Source: Candidatus Sulfotelmatobacter sp. | GTDB taxonomy: Bacteria; Acidobacteriota; Terriglobia; Terriglobales; Acidobacteriaceae | Direction: 5' to 3' | Length of the DNA stretch: 6,885 nucleotides | NCBI GenBank assembly: GCA_030045935.1 | Contig: JASIEN010000010.1 | Location: 1 to 6,885, forward strand | Part shown: positions 1-6,819 of the stretch, in pieces | Position numbering within the stretch: position 1 is the first letter of the stretch | Layout: the number at the start of each line of letters is the position of its first letter | The notes under the pieces: model-generated | Databases searched by the model: none | Told to the model about the DNA's origin: nothing | Seen by the model: the letters and a program-made list of their open reading frames with translations, nothing else | Position numbers and translations under genes: made by a program

Positions 1-1
1 C

Positions 2-805
2 GCTGTCGGAAGCAGTTCAGCCCTTACCGTCGTGCTTACCAATGAGCGTAACTGGAAAGTGACCCTGCAATCCGCTCAGATCGTGGGAGGCGGTTTTTCC
101 TTCACTGGCGCCAGTTTCCCCTTGGTACTTGCGGGCGGAAAGAGCGTAACTCTTGATATCACTTTCCAGCCGCAGGCCGCCGGCACGACGGGAGGAAGCA
201 TCTTTATTCCCGGGCCGGGCCTCAATATTCCCCTCGCCGGAACCGGCACAACGGTGGGTCAACTCACTCTCTCGCCAACCACGCTCAGTTTTGGCAACGT
301 CGATGTCGGCTCAACCACGACACAGGCATCCACTCTGAATGCAAGCGGCGGAAGCGTCACCATTTCATCGGCTACCAGCAACAACTCGGAGTTCTCGGTT
401 TCTGGCATTTCGTTTCCCGTCACGATCGCAGCCGGCCAAAACGTGACTTTCGACGCGGTTTTTTCCCCCAGCCAGAGTGGAGCGGCTTCCGGCTCGCTGA
501 CCTTTGCCAGCAACGCGTCCGACCCGACGGTCAGCGAATCGGTAAACGGCACAGGAGTTAACCCCCAATACAGCGTGAATCTTTCCTGGAATGCGAGCAA
601 CTCCAATGGGGTGGTCGGCTATAACGTATATCGCGGTACTGCTGCCAATTCCTATACGAAGATTAATTCCTCCCTGGATGCGAATACTTCGTACACCGAC
701 AACACCGTGAGTGCGGGAATGACATATTACTATGCAGCCACCACAGTCAATTCTGGCGGACAGGAAAGTGGCTATTCTTCTCCGGTAGAGGTTACGATTC
801 CCTGA
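2..805 (+). CDS. Secreted choice-of-anchor-D repeat protein with C-terminal fibronectin type III domain (5' partial)
   Basis: The reading frame is open from base 2 to the TGA at 803-805, so the gene starts off the left edge. The GTG at 32 lies inside a repeat and is not a credible start. The 267 visible residues show three beta-sandwich units. The first is an incomplete ASPM/SPD-2/Hydin-like (choice-of-anchor D) repeat, residues 1-83, ending IPLAGTGT. The second is complete, about 87-186, with the family hallmarks LSFGNVDVGS near its start, ITAAGQNVTF-like and FSPSQSG strands in the middle, and VNGTG at its end. The third is a fibronectin type III domain, about 190-267, with VNLSWNASNSNGVVGYNVYRG and TYYYAATTVN. 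Such proteins are large, secreted or surface-exposed, and common in acidobacteria; adhesion or carbohydrate contact is typical but not shown here. The low-charge, Ser/Thr/Asn/Gly-rich composition fits export. The C-terminus ends at the FN3 domain, with no sorting or anchor motif. The gene converges on the M48 protease gene. Domain calls are firm; function is unknown. Confidence 0.87.
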   Translation, partial: AVGSSSALTVVLTNERNWKVTLQSAQIVGGGFSFTGASFPLVLAGGKSVTLDITFQPQAAGTTGGSIFIPGPGLNIPLAGTGTTVGQLTLSPTTLSFGNVDVGSTTTQASTLNASGGSVTISSATSNNSEFSVSGISFPVTIAAGQNVTFDAVFSPSQSGAASGSLTFASNASDPTVSESVNGTGVNPQYSVNLSWNASNSNGVVGYNVYRGTAANSYTKINSSLDANTSYTDNTVSAGMTYYYAATTVNSGGQESGYSSPVEVTIP

Positions 806-829
806 AGACTCCGAGTAATGAGGACGAGC

Positions 830-2170
830 CTACTTAACGTACTTCGGCCCCTTGGGTGAGTCCCACGGATCGTACGTAAGTGCGAAGCGAATGCGGTCGG
901 CCGTTGGTGGATGGGAGTAGGACCAAAAAACGAGCAATCGGTTTGGAGTCGGATAGTCATAATATTTCTCGCCCAACTTCTGCAGGGCAGAAGCAGCAAC
1001 CTCACCATTATCGGGAAAGATCCCGTGAGTCACTTCGAGTCCGTAACGGTCGGCTTCGTGTTCTAGATGGCGACTGAAAGCGTTACCCACTGGTTCGCCA
1101 ACTAACATCAACAGGGATAGCGTCAGCATCAGCACCGGCAGCGCCGCAAGGTCGGTGATGCCGCGAATATTCCACTGCGCGCCCCAGCGCCCGAGAAAGG
1201 CAATCGCAATTCTCCTTCCTAGCCACAACCCCGCCAACATCAGGAGGGCGATGAAGGCAAGTCCTTTGTAGATGTGATCGAGAACATAGTGGCCCATTTC
1301 GTGGCCAAAGACGAGCAGTATCTCAGGGACGGTCATGTCGCGAATCGTATTGTCCCAGACAACAACGCGCTTGCTTGCTCCGATACCCGTCACGTAAGCG
1401 TTATATGTTGTGACTTTTTCGCTGGCCTCCATCTCGAACATGCGATTGGGCGGAATATTCAGGCCGCCACGGCGAGTGACTTTTTCAATTGCCGTCACCA
1501 GTTGTGGGTCGGTTTTCTCGAGCGGCTCAAACTTGTTAAAGAGTGGATCGATCACCACAGGCGCTACAAATACCAGAAAAATCATGAACGGCAGCGCCAG
1601 CAGCCAGAAATAGAACCACCAGCGCCGGGGGCTGCGGCGGATAATCCGGAAGAGAGCGAAAACCGTGGGCACGAGCAGTATCAGTTCGAGAGCTTCTGCT
1701 TTGCACCAGTCGCCGAACCATGATCCCCAGCTTTGGATGGAGAGTCCATAGGCGAGCGAGACGTGGTGACCGTAGATGTCGATCGGCAATGAAACGAGGG
1801 AGAGTAGGAGAATCAACAACGGAACAAAGATTAAGGTTTGAACAAAAGTGTTCTTGGCAACACGCTCGGCGAGATCGCGAAACGCCGGAGCGATCTGTAG
1901 CCGCAGCAGTACCCAGAGGACGAGAATGCCAAAGACCAGATCAATCAGATACAAGACAACACGGGTTCTATAGAGTGCCTCAGCTTTTGCGAGTTTTTCA
2001 GGAGGCAGCGTGTACTGAGTAACATGAAGCTGCTGTGGACTCTGCTGGCTTTGAGCTTGCGGATTTGGATCGCTCTGAGCGTCTGAGCAGCGTGGCCATA
2101 GAAGCATCAGCGCGCACAGACTCACGCAAGCTGCGCCGATCTTGAAGGTAAACCAAGATCTTCGGAACAT
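830..2170 (-). CDS. M48 family (Ste24/CAAX prenyl protease type) membrane zinc metallopeptidase
   Basis: This is an integral-membrane zinc endopeptidase of the Ste24/HtpX clan. With the start at 2170 it has 446 residues. Residues 1-31 look like a signal peptide or first membrane helix (starts MFRRSWFTFK; possible cleavage after CSDA), followed by a Gln/Pro-rich linker. Hydrophobic segments lie near 72-92, 110-130, 159-176, 184-207, 302-325 and 339-359, as expected for the M48 N-terminal domain plus catalytic domain. The zinc site is HEMGH (290-294), with the third ligand Glu370 in SRHLEHEAD. The Ste24-typical NAYVTGIGASKRVVVWD (257-273) and YSHPPTADRI (418-427) are also present. All catalytic residues are intact. 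Bacterial homologues are linked to membrane-protein quality control; the CAAX role is eukaryotic. The frame stays open upstream to an ATG at 2293 (487 aa). I prefer 2170 because the signal-like sequence begins there and because 2293 would leave only 21 nt before divergent purH. Neither start has a good ribosome-binding site. The stop is TAG at 830-832. Confidence 0.9.
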   Translation of the reverse strand: MFRRSWFTFKIGAACVSLCALMLLWPRCSDAQSDPNPQAQSQQSPQQLHVTQYTLPPEKLAKAEALYRTRVVLYLIDLVFGILVLWVLLRLQIAPAFRDLAERVAKNTFVQTLIFVPLLILLLSLVSLPIDIYGHHVSLAYGLSIQSWGSWFGDWCKAEALELILLVPTVFALFRIIRRSPRRWWFYFWLLALPFMIFLVFVAPVVIDPLFNKFEPLEKTDPQLVTAIEKVTRRGGLNIPPNRMFEMEASEKVTTYNAYVTGIGASKRVVVWDNTIRDMTVPEILLVFGHEMGHYVLDHIYKGLAFIALLMLAGLWLGRRIAIAFLGRWGAQWNIRGITDLAALPVLMLTLSLLMLVGEPVGNAFSRHLEHEADRYGLEVTHGIFPDNGEVAASALQKLGEKYYDYPTPNRLLVFWSYSHPPTADRIRFALTYDPWDSPKGPKYVK

Positions 2171-2263
2171 TAAATAGTAATGATATTGCGTCGAAACGAT
2201 TCCTTCCACAGGCTGCAAACTTGACCACGGCGACGCAGCCGGCCCCAGACGACAACGCGCTGC

Positions 2264-2272
2264 TGATAGAAT
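2264..2272 (+). promoter_or_regulatory. Candidate extended -10 promoter element for purH
   Basis: The sequence TGATAGAAT matches the extended -10 pattern TGnTATAAT with one mismatch in the hexamer (TAGAAT at 2267-2272). No recognisable -35 lies 16-18 nt upstream, which extended -10 promoters can tolerate. Transcription would start near 2279, giving a leader of about 36 nt that contains the purH ribosome-binding site. The call rests on motif and position alone, and sigma-factor preference in this organism is unknown. Confidence 0.4.
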
Positions 2273-2302
2273 CTCCGGTCGCTTCGCAATCATCTTTCAT
2301 GT

Positions 2303-2307
2303 AGAGG
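2303..2307 (+). promoter_or_regulatory. Ribosome-binding site of purH
   Basis: AGAGG lies 7 nt before the ATG at 2315. This spacing favours ATG 2315 over the TTG at 2312, which directly precedes it in the same frame and would be only 4 nt away. The choice changes the protein by a single residue. Confidence 0.7.
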
Positions 2308-2314
2308 CTCGTTG

Positions 2315-3892
2315 ATGTCTTCCAATCATTCAAAAATCCGCCGCGCCATTCTCAGCGTCACTGACAAAACCGGCCTGCCCGATTTCGCCCGCCAGCTCGC
2401 TAGTCTTGGTATCGAATTGATCTCCACCGGCGGCACGGCCAGGCTCCTGCGCGAGTCCGGCATTGCAGTAAAGGACATCTCCGAACTCACCGGCTTCCCC
2501 GAAATGCTCGACGGCCGCGTTAAGACGCTGCATCCCAAAGTTCACGGCGGCATTCTGCATCGCCGTGATGATCCCAAACACACTGCCGCCGTCGCCGAGC
2601 ATGGCATCAAGCCGATCGACATGGTGGTAGTGAATCTATATGCGTTCGAAAAAACCGCCGCCAGGCCGAATGTCACACTCGAAGAATTGATCGAGAATAT
2701 CGACATCGGCGGCCCCTCCATGATCCGCTCAGCCGCAAAGAATTTTCACGATGTCGCCGTCGTGACTTCACCTGCCGACTACCGGGCAATCGCCGCGGAG
2801 CTGGAAAGCTCAAACGCATCATTGTCGCTTGAAACCAAGTGGCGGCTCGCACGGAAAGCCTTTGCTACTACTGCTGCTTACGATTCCGCAATCGCATCCA
2901 CTCTCGATCGTATTCCTGACGTCAACAACATTGACCTGTCTGCCGGGCGAGAGTTTCCGCCGGTGCTGCGTCTCTCATTCCACAAAGCCCTCGACCTCCG
3001 CTACGGCGAGAACCCGCACCAGAAAGCCGCTATGTACTCCGACGGCTCGGGTCTGGGTGTGGCCAATGCGCGGCAGCTCCAGGGCAAGGAACTTTCTTAC
3101 AACAACATCGTCGACCTGCAAGCCGCATGGGACCTCGCACAGGAATTCGATTCCTCCGACGCCGCCTTCTGCGCCATCATCAAGCACACCAATCCCTGCG
3201 GGGCCGCCGCGGGCAAGACCTTGGCGGAAGCGTATAAGCGAGCGCTCGATTGTGATCCCGTCTCGGCCTTCGGCGGAGTAATCGGAGTCAACCGCCCCAT
3301 CGACCTCGAAGCTGCCGAAGAGATGCACAAGCTGTTTCTGGAAGTAATCGCTGCCCCCACATTTGAGGAAGCCGCAAAAACCAAATTCGCCAGCAAAAAA
3401 AATCTTCGCCTGCTCGAAGTCGAAGCCGCTCCCCAGAAATGGATGCTCAAAAACATTTCCGGCGGAATTCTTCTGCAAGATGCGGATATGCGGCCACTGC
3501 AAGATGTTGATCTGAAGGTAGTCACGAAACGTCCGCCCACGCCGGAAGAGACTCGCGCGCTGCTGTTCGCCTGGAAGATCTGCAAGCACGTCAAGTCAAA
3601 CGCAATTGTCTACGCTCGCGACGGACAAACCGTAGGTGTAGGCGCCGGGCAGATGAGCCGGGTTGATGCCGCCAAGATTGGCGCGATGAAAGCACAATTA
3701 CCACTGAAAGGTACGGTTGCCGCCTCTGACGCTTTTTTTCCCTTCCCTGACGGGGTGGAGGAGATCGCCAAAGCTGGCGCCACGGCGATTATTCAACCCG
3801 GCGGCTCGCAACGGGACCAGGAAGTAATCGACGCCGCCGATCGGCATGGTCTGGCCATGTTGTTTACAGGCGTGCGGCACTTTCGGCATTAA
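2315..3892 (+). CDS. purH: Bifunctional AICAR transformylase / IMP cyclohydrolase
   Basis: PurH carries out the last two steps of de novo purine synthesis in the cytoplasm. It formylates AICAR with 10-formyltetrahydrofolate to FAICAR, then closes the ring to give IMP. The 525-residue length is normal for the family. The N-terminal IMP cyclohydrolase (MGS-like) domain, about 8-150, shows SVTDKTG (14-20), STGGT (37-41), GFPEMLDGRVKTLHPKVHGG (60-79) and IDIGGPSMIRSAAKN (129-143). The C-terminal transformylase domain shows RYGENPHQ (229-236), the catalytic KHTNPCG with the Lys-His pair at 290-291, DPVSAFGG, KSNAIVY (427-433), GAGQMSR (443-449), SDAFFPFPDG (471-480) and the typical end FTGVRHFRH. 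Both active sites appear complete. The start is ATG 2315, supported by AGAGG at 2303-2307. The gene looks monocistronic: it diverges from the protease gene, and 264 nt separate it from the next gene. No PurR box or purine riboswitch is visible upstream. Confidence 0.98.
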   Translation: MSSNHSKIRRAILSVTDKTGLPDFARQLASLGIELISTGGTARLLRESGIAVKDISELTGFPEMLDGRVKTLHPKVHGGILHRRDDPKHTAAVAEHGIKPIDMVVVNLYAFEKTAARPNVTLEELIENIDIGGPSMIRSAAKNFHDVAVVTSPADYRAIAAELESSNASLSLETKWRLARKAFATTAAYDSAIASTLDRIPDVNNIDLSAGREFPPVLRLSFHKALDLRYGENPHQKAAMYSDGSGLGVANARQLQGKELSYNNIVDLQAAWDLAQEFDSSDAAFCAIIKHTNPCGAAAGKTLAEAYKRALDCDPVSAFGGVIGVNRPIDLEAAEEMHKLFLEVIAAPTFEEAAKTKFASKKNLRLLEVEAAPQKWMLKNISGGILLQDADMRPLQDVDLKVVTKRPPTPEETRALLFAWKICKHVKSNAIVYARDGQTVGVGAGQMSRVDAAKIGAMKAQLPLKGTVAASDAFFPFPDGVEEIAKAGATAIIQPGGSQRDQEVIDAADRHGLAMLFTGVRHFRH

Positions 3893-3977
3893 GCCAAACA
3901 TGACTGTTCCCGCTCTTTACCAATCTTGACGTTCGCGCCTTCGCCCCGTGGTATCGACACTTTCGGCTAGTCAAAGA

Positions 3978-4016
3978 CGCTGGGTCGAGCAGGATGTTTT
4001 CCTACTCAGCCCGGCG
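3978..4016. terminator. Long imperfect hairpin downstream of purH, possible terminator
   Basis: The arms 3978-3994 and 4000-4016 can pair over 17 positions around a 5-nt loop (TGTTT). In the plus-strand transcript this gives 13 Watson-Crick pairs, 2 G-U wobbles (3981/4013 and 3985/4009) and 2 C-A mismatches (3986/4008 and 3990/4004). On the minus strand the mismatches become G-U wobbles and the wobbles become A-C mismatches, so pairing alone does not indicate the strand. It sits 86 nt after the purH stop. There is no U-tract after the 3' arm, so it is not a textbook intrinsic terminator. It may instead be a Rho-assisted or mRNA 3'-end-stabilising structure, or the remains of a small repeat. 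Confidence 0.5.
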
Positions 4017-4022
4017 GCAGGT

Positions 4023-4028
4023 TAGAAT
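4023..4028 (+). promoter_or_regulatory. Weak candidate -10 element for the TPR gene
   Basis: TAGAAT lies just after the purH hairpin and 128 nt before the TPR start codon. It is the same hexamer as in the purH extended -10 candidate, but it lacks the upstream TGn, and the possible -35 positions (inside the hairpin arm) match poorly. The call is plausible by position only. Confidence 0.22.
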
Positions 4029-4147
4029 TAAAAAGACGGCATCCCCCCGAAGTCTTGCATCCAACCGGTGGGGGTTACGAAGTGCAAGCAGGCCACAGGG
4101 ATTTCGTTCTAAGAAAGCACCGGGAGAAAATTAGTCCATTCATCATC

Positions 4148-4150
4148 AGG
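4148..4150 (+). promoter_or_regulatory. Ribosome-binding site of the TPR gene (short)
   Basis: An AGG core, within CATCAGG, lies 6 nt before ATG 4157. It is modest but correctly spaced. It supports 4157, where the signal peptide begins, over the in-frame ATG at 4055, which has no purine-rich stretch before it. Confidence 0.5.
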
Positions 4151-4156
4151 TCATTC

Positions 4157-6259
4157 ATGAATAGAATTGTTGCTCTCGTTTTGTTCGTTGCCGTTGCGGC
4201 GTTCGCTGCTAAGGCGCAGTCAAGTTCCAACCCGTCTTCGCCGCAATCGAGTGCATCGCAGTCGGTGGCTGCCAATTCGAGCAATGCAGTGATTCCTCAC
4301 AAAATCGACCGTGCGGCCGCCTACTACCACTACACGCTCGCACATCTGTATGAGGAACAGATAACAATCTATGGCCGCAGCGAGCTGGCCAGCAAGGCCA
4401 TGGAGGAGTATCGCCTAGCCATCGAAGCCGACCCATCTTCTGAATTCCTGACCTCCGCACTGGCCGAACTTTACGTCAAAACTGGGCACATTCGCGATGC
4501 AGTGCTGCAGGCGCAGGACATCCTCAAGCGCGATCCAAACAACCTGGAGGCGCACAAGCTCTTGGGCCGCATCTATCTGCGTTCGCTGGGCGATATGTCC
4601 AGCTCCGGCAATAGCTCCGACAATATGCTCAAGTTGGCCATTGAGCAATATGAGGAGATCGTAAAACTCGAGCCCGACAATGTTGACGATCACTTGCTGC
4701 TCGGCCGTCTTTACCGCATGGACAATGATCTGCAAAAGGCTGAGGATGAGTTGAAGGCGGCGGTCAAACTCGATCCCAGTTCGGAAGAGGCTGTTACCAC
4801 GCTTTCCCTGCTTTATAGCGACGAAGGCGATACGACAAAGGCCTTGCAGGTGCTCAGCTCCGTTCCGGATGCGTCCCGTTCGGCGAAGCTCTATGCCGCC
4901 TTGGGTGCAACCTACGAGCAGCGCAAGGAATATAAGAGCGCAATCGATGCCTATAAACACGCGATTGAACTGGATCGCGACAACCTCGACTCTATTCGCG
5001 GACTCGCCGAGAATCTCCTGAATGATGGCCAGATTGATGCCGCGCTCGATCAGTACAAAGTCATCGCCGATGCCAATCCCGAGGACGCCCAGACTTATCT
5101 GCGCATTTCCGAGATCTATCGCCGTCAGGGCAAGTTCGATGATGCGCTCGACAGCCTGAAAAAGGCGCAAGCCATGGTTCCCGATGCGTTGGAGATTCCT
5201 TATAACATCGCGGTCATCTACGAGGCGCAGGCACGATACGATGACGCCGCTCAAATTCTGCAGGATCTGCTGAAAAAGACCGAGAAGCCCGACAGCAGCT
5301 ACTCTCAAGCGGAGCGTAGCAACCGCGGAATCTTCATCGAGCGGTTGGGAATGGTTTATCGCGACCAGGAACATTACGACGCGGCGGTCGAGGCTTTCCG
5401 CAAAATGATTCCGTTGGGCGGAGACGAGAACGTCCGCACCGGCTATCAGGACGTTATCGATACCTATCGCGAAGCTAAGCAGTGGACACAGGCCACGGCT
5501 GTCGCTAAGGAAGCCACGCAGAAGCTCCCCAATGACCGTGATCTTCGCATGGTCTATGACGCCCAGCTGGCTGACACTGGAGACGCGGAAAAGCCGCTCG
5601 CTGACGTGCGCTCTTTACTCAACGGCACTCCGGACGACCGCGACGTTTACCTCCGGCTTGCCATCATGTACACGCGCCTGAAACGCTGGCCGGAAGCCGA
5701 AGATGCGCTCAACAAGTCCGAGAAGCTCTCCATTAAAGCGGAAGACAAGGAATACGTATACTTCCTCCGCGGTTCCACCTACGAGCGTGAGAAAAAATAC
5801 GACGCTGCCGAGACCGAGTTTAAGAAAATCCTGACCGTCAATCCGCAGAGTGCGGCGACCCTCAACTATCTCGGATACATGAACGCCGACCGTGGAGTGG
5901 AACTCGAAGAATCGCTCGATTACATCAAGACCGCGGTCAGCCTTGATCCCACTAACGGGGCTTATCTGGATTCTCTCGGATGGGCCTACTTCAAGCTTGG
6001 GAAGTACGATCTCGCGGAAGAAAATCTTTCCAAAGCCTCGCTCCGCATGGGTTCTGATCCAACTGTGCAGGACCACCTCGGCGATCTGTACCAGAAGACC
6101 GGCCGGCTGAAACTGGCTGCCGTGCACTGGGAGCGCGCCGTCGAGGAGTGGAACAAGACTATTCCTCCGGAAGTTGATACTGACTTGTTCGTGGCCACCC
6201 AGAAGAAGCTTGACGCCGCCAAGGTTCGTCTGGCCAAAGAAGAATCAGAAAAGCGATAG
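4157..6259 (+). CDS. Secreted tetratricopeptide repeat (TPR) protein
   Basis: The product is a 700-residue exported all-helical repeat protein. Residues 1-20 form a signal peptide (MNRIVALVLFVAVAAFAAKA, then Gln). No lipobox cysteine is present, so a soluble periplasmic or secreted location is likely. A Ser/Gln/Asn-rich linker follows to about 45. The rest, about 55-664, is some 16 degenerate TPR units with the usual Gly-Tyr-Ala-Pro spacing, for example YRLAIEADPSS, YEEIVKLEPDN, LKAAVKLDPSS, YKHAIELDRDN and IKTAVSLDPTN. One unit carries a Ser/Gly-rich insertion near 145-157. The best-conserved part is the C-terminal array with LNYLGYMNADRG and LDSLGWAYFKLGKYDLAEENL. This resembles TPR proteins that in several Gram-negatives lie near lolB/ispE. 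The tail is charged and helical. TPR arrays bind other proteins, and no catalytic domain is present. The small secreted gene 38 nt downstream is a likely operon partner. Partner and process are unknown. Confidence 0.93.
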   Translation: MNRIVALVLFVAVAAFAAKAQSSSNPSSPQSSASQSVAANSSNAVIPHKIDRAAAYYHYTLAHLYEEQITIYGRSELASKAMEEYRLAIEADPSSEFLTSALAELYVKTGHIRDAVLQAQDILKRDPNNLEAHKLLGRIYLRSLGDMSSSGNSSDNMLKLAIEQYEEIVKLEPDNVDDHLLLGRLYRMDNDLQKAEDELKAAVKLDPSSEEAVTTLSLLYSDEGDTTKALQVLSSVPDASRSAKLYAALGATYEQRKEYKSAIDAYKHAIELDRDNLDSIRGLAENLLNDGQIDAALDQYKVIADANPEDAQTYLRISEIYRRQGKFDDALDSLKKAQAMVPDALEIPYNIAVIYEAQARYDDAAQILQDLLKKTEKPDSSYSQAERSNRGIFIERLGMVYRDQEHYDAAVEAFRKMIPLGGDENVRTGYQDVIDTYREAKQWTQATAVAKEATQKLPNDRDLRMVYDAQLADTGDAEKPLADVRSLLNGTPDDRDVYLRLAIMYTRLKRWPEAEDALNKSEKLSIKAEDKEYVYFLRGSTYEREKKYDAAETEFKKILTVNPQSAATLNYLGYMNADRGVELEESLDYIKTAVSLDPTNGAYLDSLGWAYFKLGKYDLAEENLSKASLRMGSDPTVQDHLGDLYQKTGRLKLAAVHWERAVEEWNKTIPPEVDTDLFVATQKKLDAAKVRLAKEESEKR

Positions 6260-6285
6260 ACTACGCGACTCTAGACTCCGAAACT

Positions 6286-6293
6286 AAAGAGGG
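6286..6293 (+). promoter_or_regulatory. Ribosome-binding site setting the GTG start at 6298
   Basis: AAAGAGGG is a strong purine-rich site with its GAGG core 5 nt before GTG 6298. Together with the signal peptide that begins there, it settles a GTG start. No ATG alternative exists before the hydrophobic core; the next ATG in frame, at 6343, would remove most of the signal peptide. Confidence 0.72.
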
Positions 6294-6297
6294 CGCC

Positions 6298-6819
6298 GTG
6301 AGAGCAGCCGCTTCCTATTCTCTCGCACTCCTGCTCTTAGTCATGTCGGCATTGGGGCAGAAATCCCAGGTGCCACCGCCGGGCCCAATTCCGCCACAGA
6401 TCGCGGCAGCACAAAAGATTTTCATATCGAACGCAGGTGGGGAGAGCTTTGAAACCGTCTTCGATCAGGTCGTCTTCGATGGAGGACCCGACCGCGCCTA
6501 TAACCAGCTCTACGCAGCGATGAAAAGCTGGGGACAGCGCGAACTAGTTTCCTCGCCCGCCGATGCCGATTTGATCTTCGACATCAGTTGGGTACTCAGC
6601 GACACCGGATTGGGCCGCCTTCCGGTGCTGGGGCAGCTGCGGCTTGTGATGGTCGACCCTAAAACACGCAGTCCGTTGTGGACCGTTACTGAATATGTGC
6701 GCGGCGCGCTCCTGCTTGGGAATCGCGACAAGAATTTCGACCAGGCTATGAATACGATTGTCGGGCGCGCGAAGACGCTGATGCTTCCGGTGACTCCCGA
6801 TCCCGGAACCACGAAATAG
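6298..6819 (+). CDS. Small secreted protein of unknown function, linked to the TPR gene
   Basis: I do not recognise a named family with certainty. The 173-residue product starts with GTG and has a clear signal peptide (about 1-20, hydrophobic LALLLLVMSALG, then Gln). It has no lipobox cysteine, and no other cysteine at all. A Pro-rich linker (24-33) leads to one alpha/beta domain, about 38-163. Its elements are KIFISNAGG, the helix AYNQLYAAMKSWGQ, the segment RELVSSPADADLIFDI, the strand LRLVMVDPKTRSPLWTVTEYV and a final helix FDQAMNTIVGRAKTL. The 'ADADLIFDI' and 'DPKTRSPLWT' patterns recall small periplasmic proteins such as DUF4136- or CsgG/GNA1162-like folds, and similar proteins seem common in acidobacteria. 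This is resemblance from memory, not a firm assignment. It lies 38 nt after the TPR gene with its own good ribosome-binding site, so co-transcription is likely. Its stop codon is embedded in a perfect inverted repeat. Confidence 0.85.
   Translation: MRAAASYSLALLLLVMSALGQKSQVPPPGPIPPQIAAAQKIFISNAGGESFETVFDQVVFDGGPDRAYNQLYAAMKSWGQRELVSSPADADLIFDISWVLSDTGLGRLPVLGQLRLVMVDPKTRSPLWTVTEYVRGALLLGNRDKNFDQAMNTIVGRAKTLMLPVTPDPGTTK

Larger units (their letters stand above)
2171..2314. promoter_or_regulatory. Divergent intergenic region between the M48 protease gene and purH
   Basis: These 144 nt separate the preferred protease start from the purH start and should contain both promoters. The purH side has a good extended -10 element and a ribosome-binding site, listed separately. 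On the protease side the bases just before ATG 2170 are A/T-rich, and a TATCAT hexamer can be read on the minus strand. I find no matching -35 at normal spacing and no Shine-Dalgarno sequence. If the protease really starts at 2293, most of this stretch is coding. No operator palindrome, riboswitch or purine-repressor site was recognised. Confidence 0.45.
3893..4156 (+). other. Non-coding stretch between purH and the TPR gene
   Basis: This 264-nt stretch holds no credible gene. Its contents, listed separately, are a long imperfect hairpin (3978-4016), a weak -10 candidate (4023-4028), a possible structured leader (4043-4088) and a short ribosome-binding site (4148-4150). The frame of the TPR gene is open back to an ATG at 4055. 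The 34 extra residues are rich in charged and polar residues (RKHREK) and sit before a clear signal peptide, so they are better read as untranslated leader. The first 85 nt after purH show no recognisable structure. Confidence 0.6.

Noticed and set aside
837..877. Inverted repeat ACGTAC/GTACGT with an inner TGGG/CCCA stem near the convergent gene ends
   Set aside because: It lies within the last codons of the M48 gene, has a large unpaired interior and no U-tract. It is not convincing as a terminator for the repeat-protein gene.
1274..1723. A 149-codon plus-strand open frame inside the M48 gene
   Set aside because: It is antisense to the protease catalytic domain (HEMGH region). Its translation is rich in His/Arg/Glu without domain structure, so it is a shadow frame.
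2221..2226. TTGACC as a -35 box for purH
   Set aside because: No -10-like hexamer lies 16-18 nt downstream, where the sequence is GC-rich. The better -10 candidate at 2267 is too far away.
2975..3589. A 204-codon minus-strand open frame inside purH
   Set aside because: It is fully contained in a highly conserved enzyme gene, and its translation shows no recognisable motif. GC-rich coding sequence commonly produces such antisense frames.
3878..3967. A 10-nt direct repeat (CACTTTCGGC at 3878-3887 and 3958-3967), spaced 80 nt
   Set aside because: One copy encodes the conserved purH C-terminus. Exact 10-mers recur by chance several times in a window of this size, and no further copies or flanking structure support a function.
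4055..4156. N-terminal extension of the TPR protein to ATG 4055
   Set aside because: The extra 34 residues are rich in charged and polar residues and would bury a clean signal peptide. ATG 4157 has an AGG at correct spacing, while 4055 has no ribosome-binding site.
4415..5374. A 319-codon open frame on the minus strand inside the TPR gene
   Set aside because: It lies antisense to a clear TPR array. Its repetitive Leu/Ile/Val-rich translation is what the complement of TPR codons produces. It has no domain, signal peptide or ribosome-binding site of its own.
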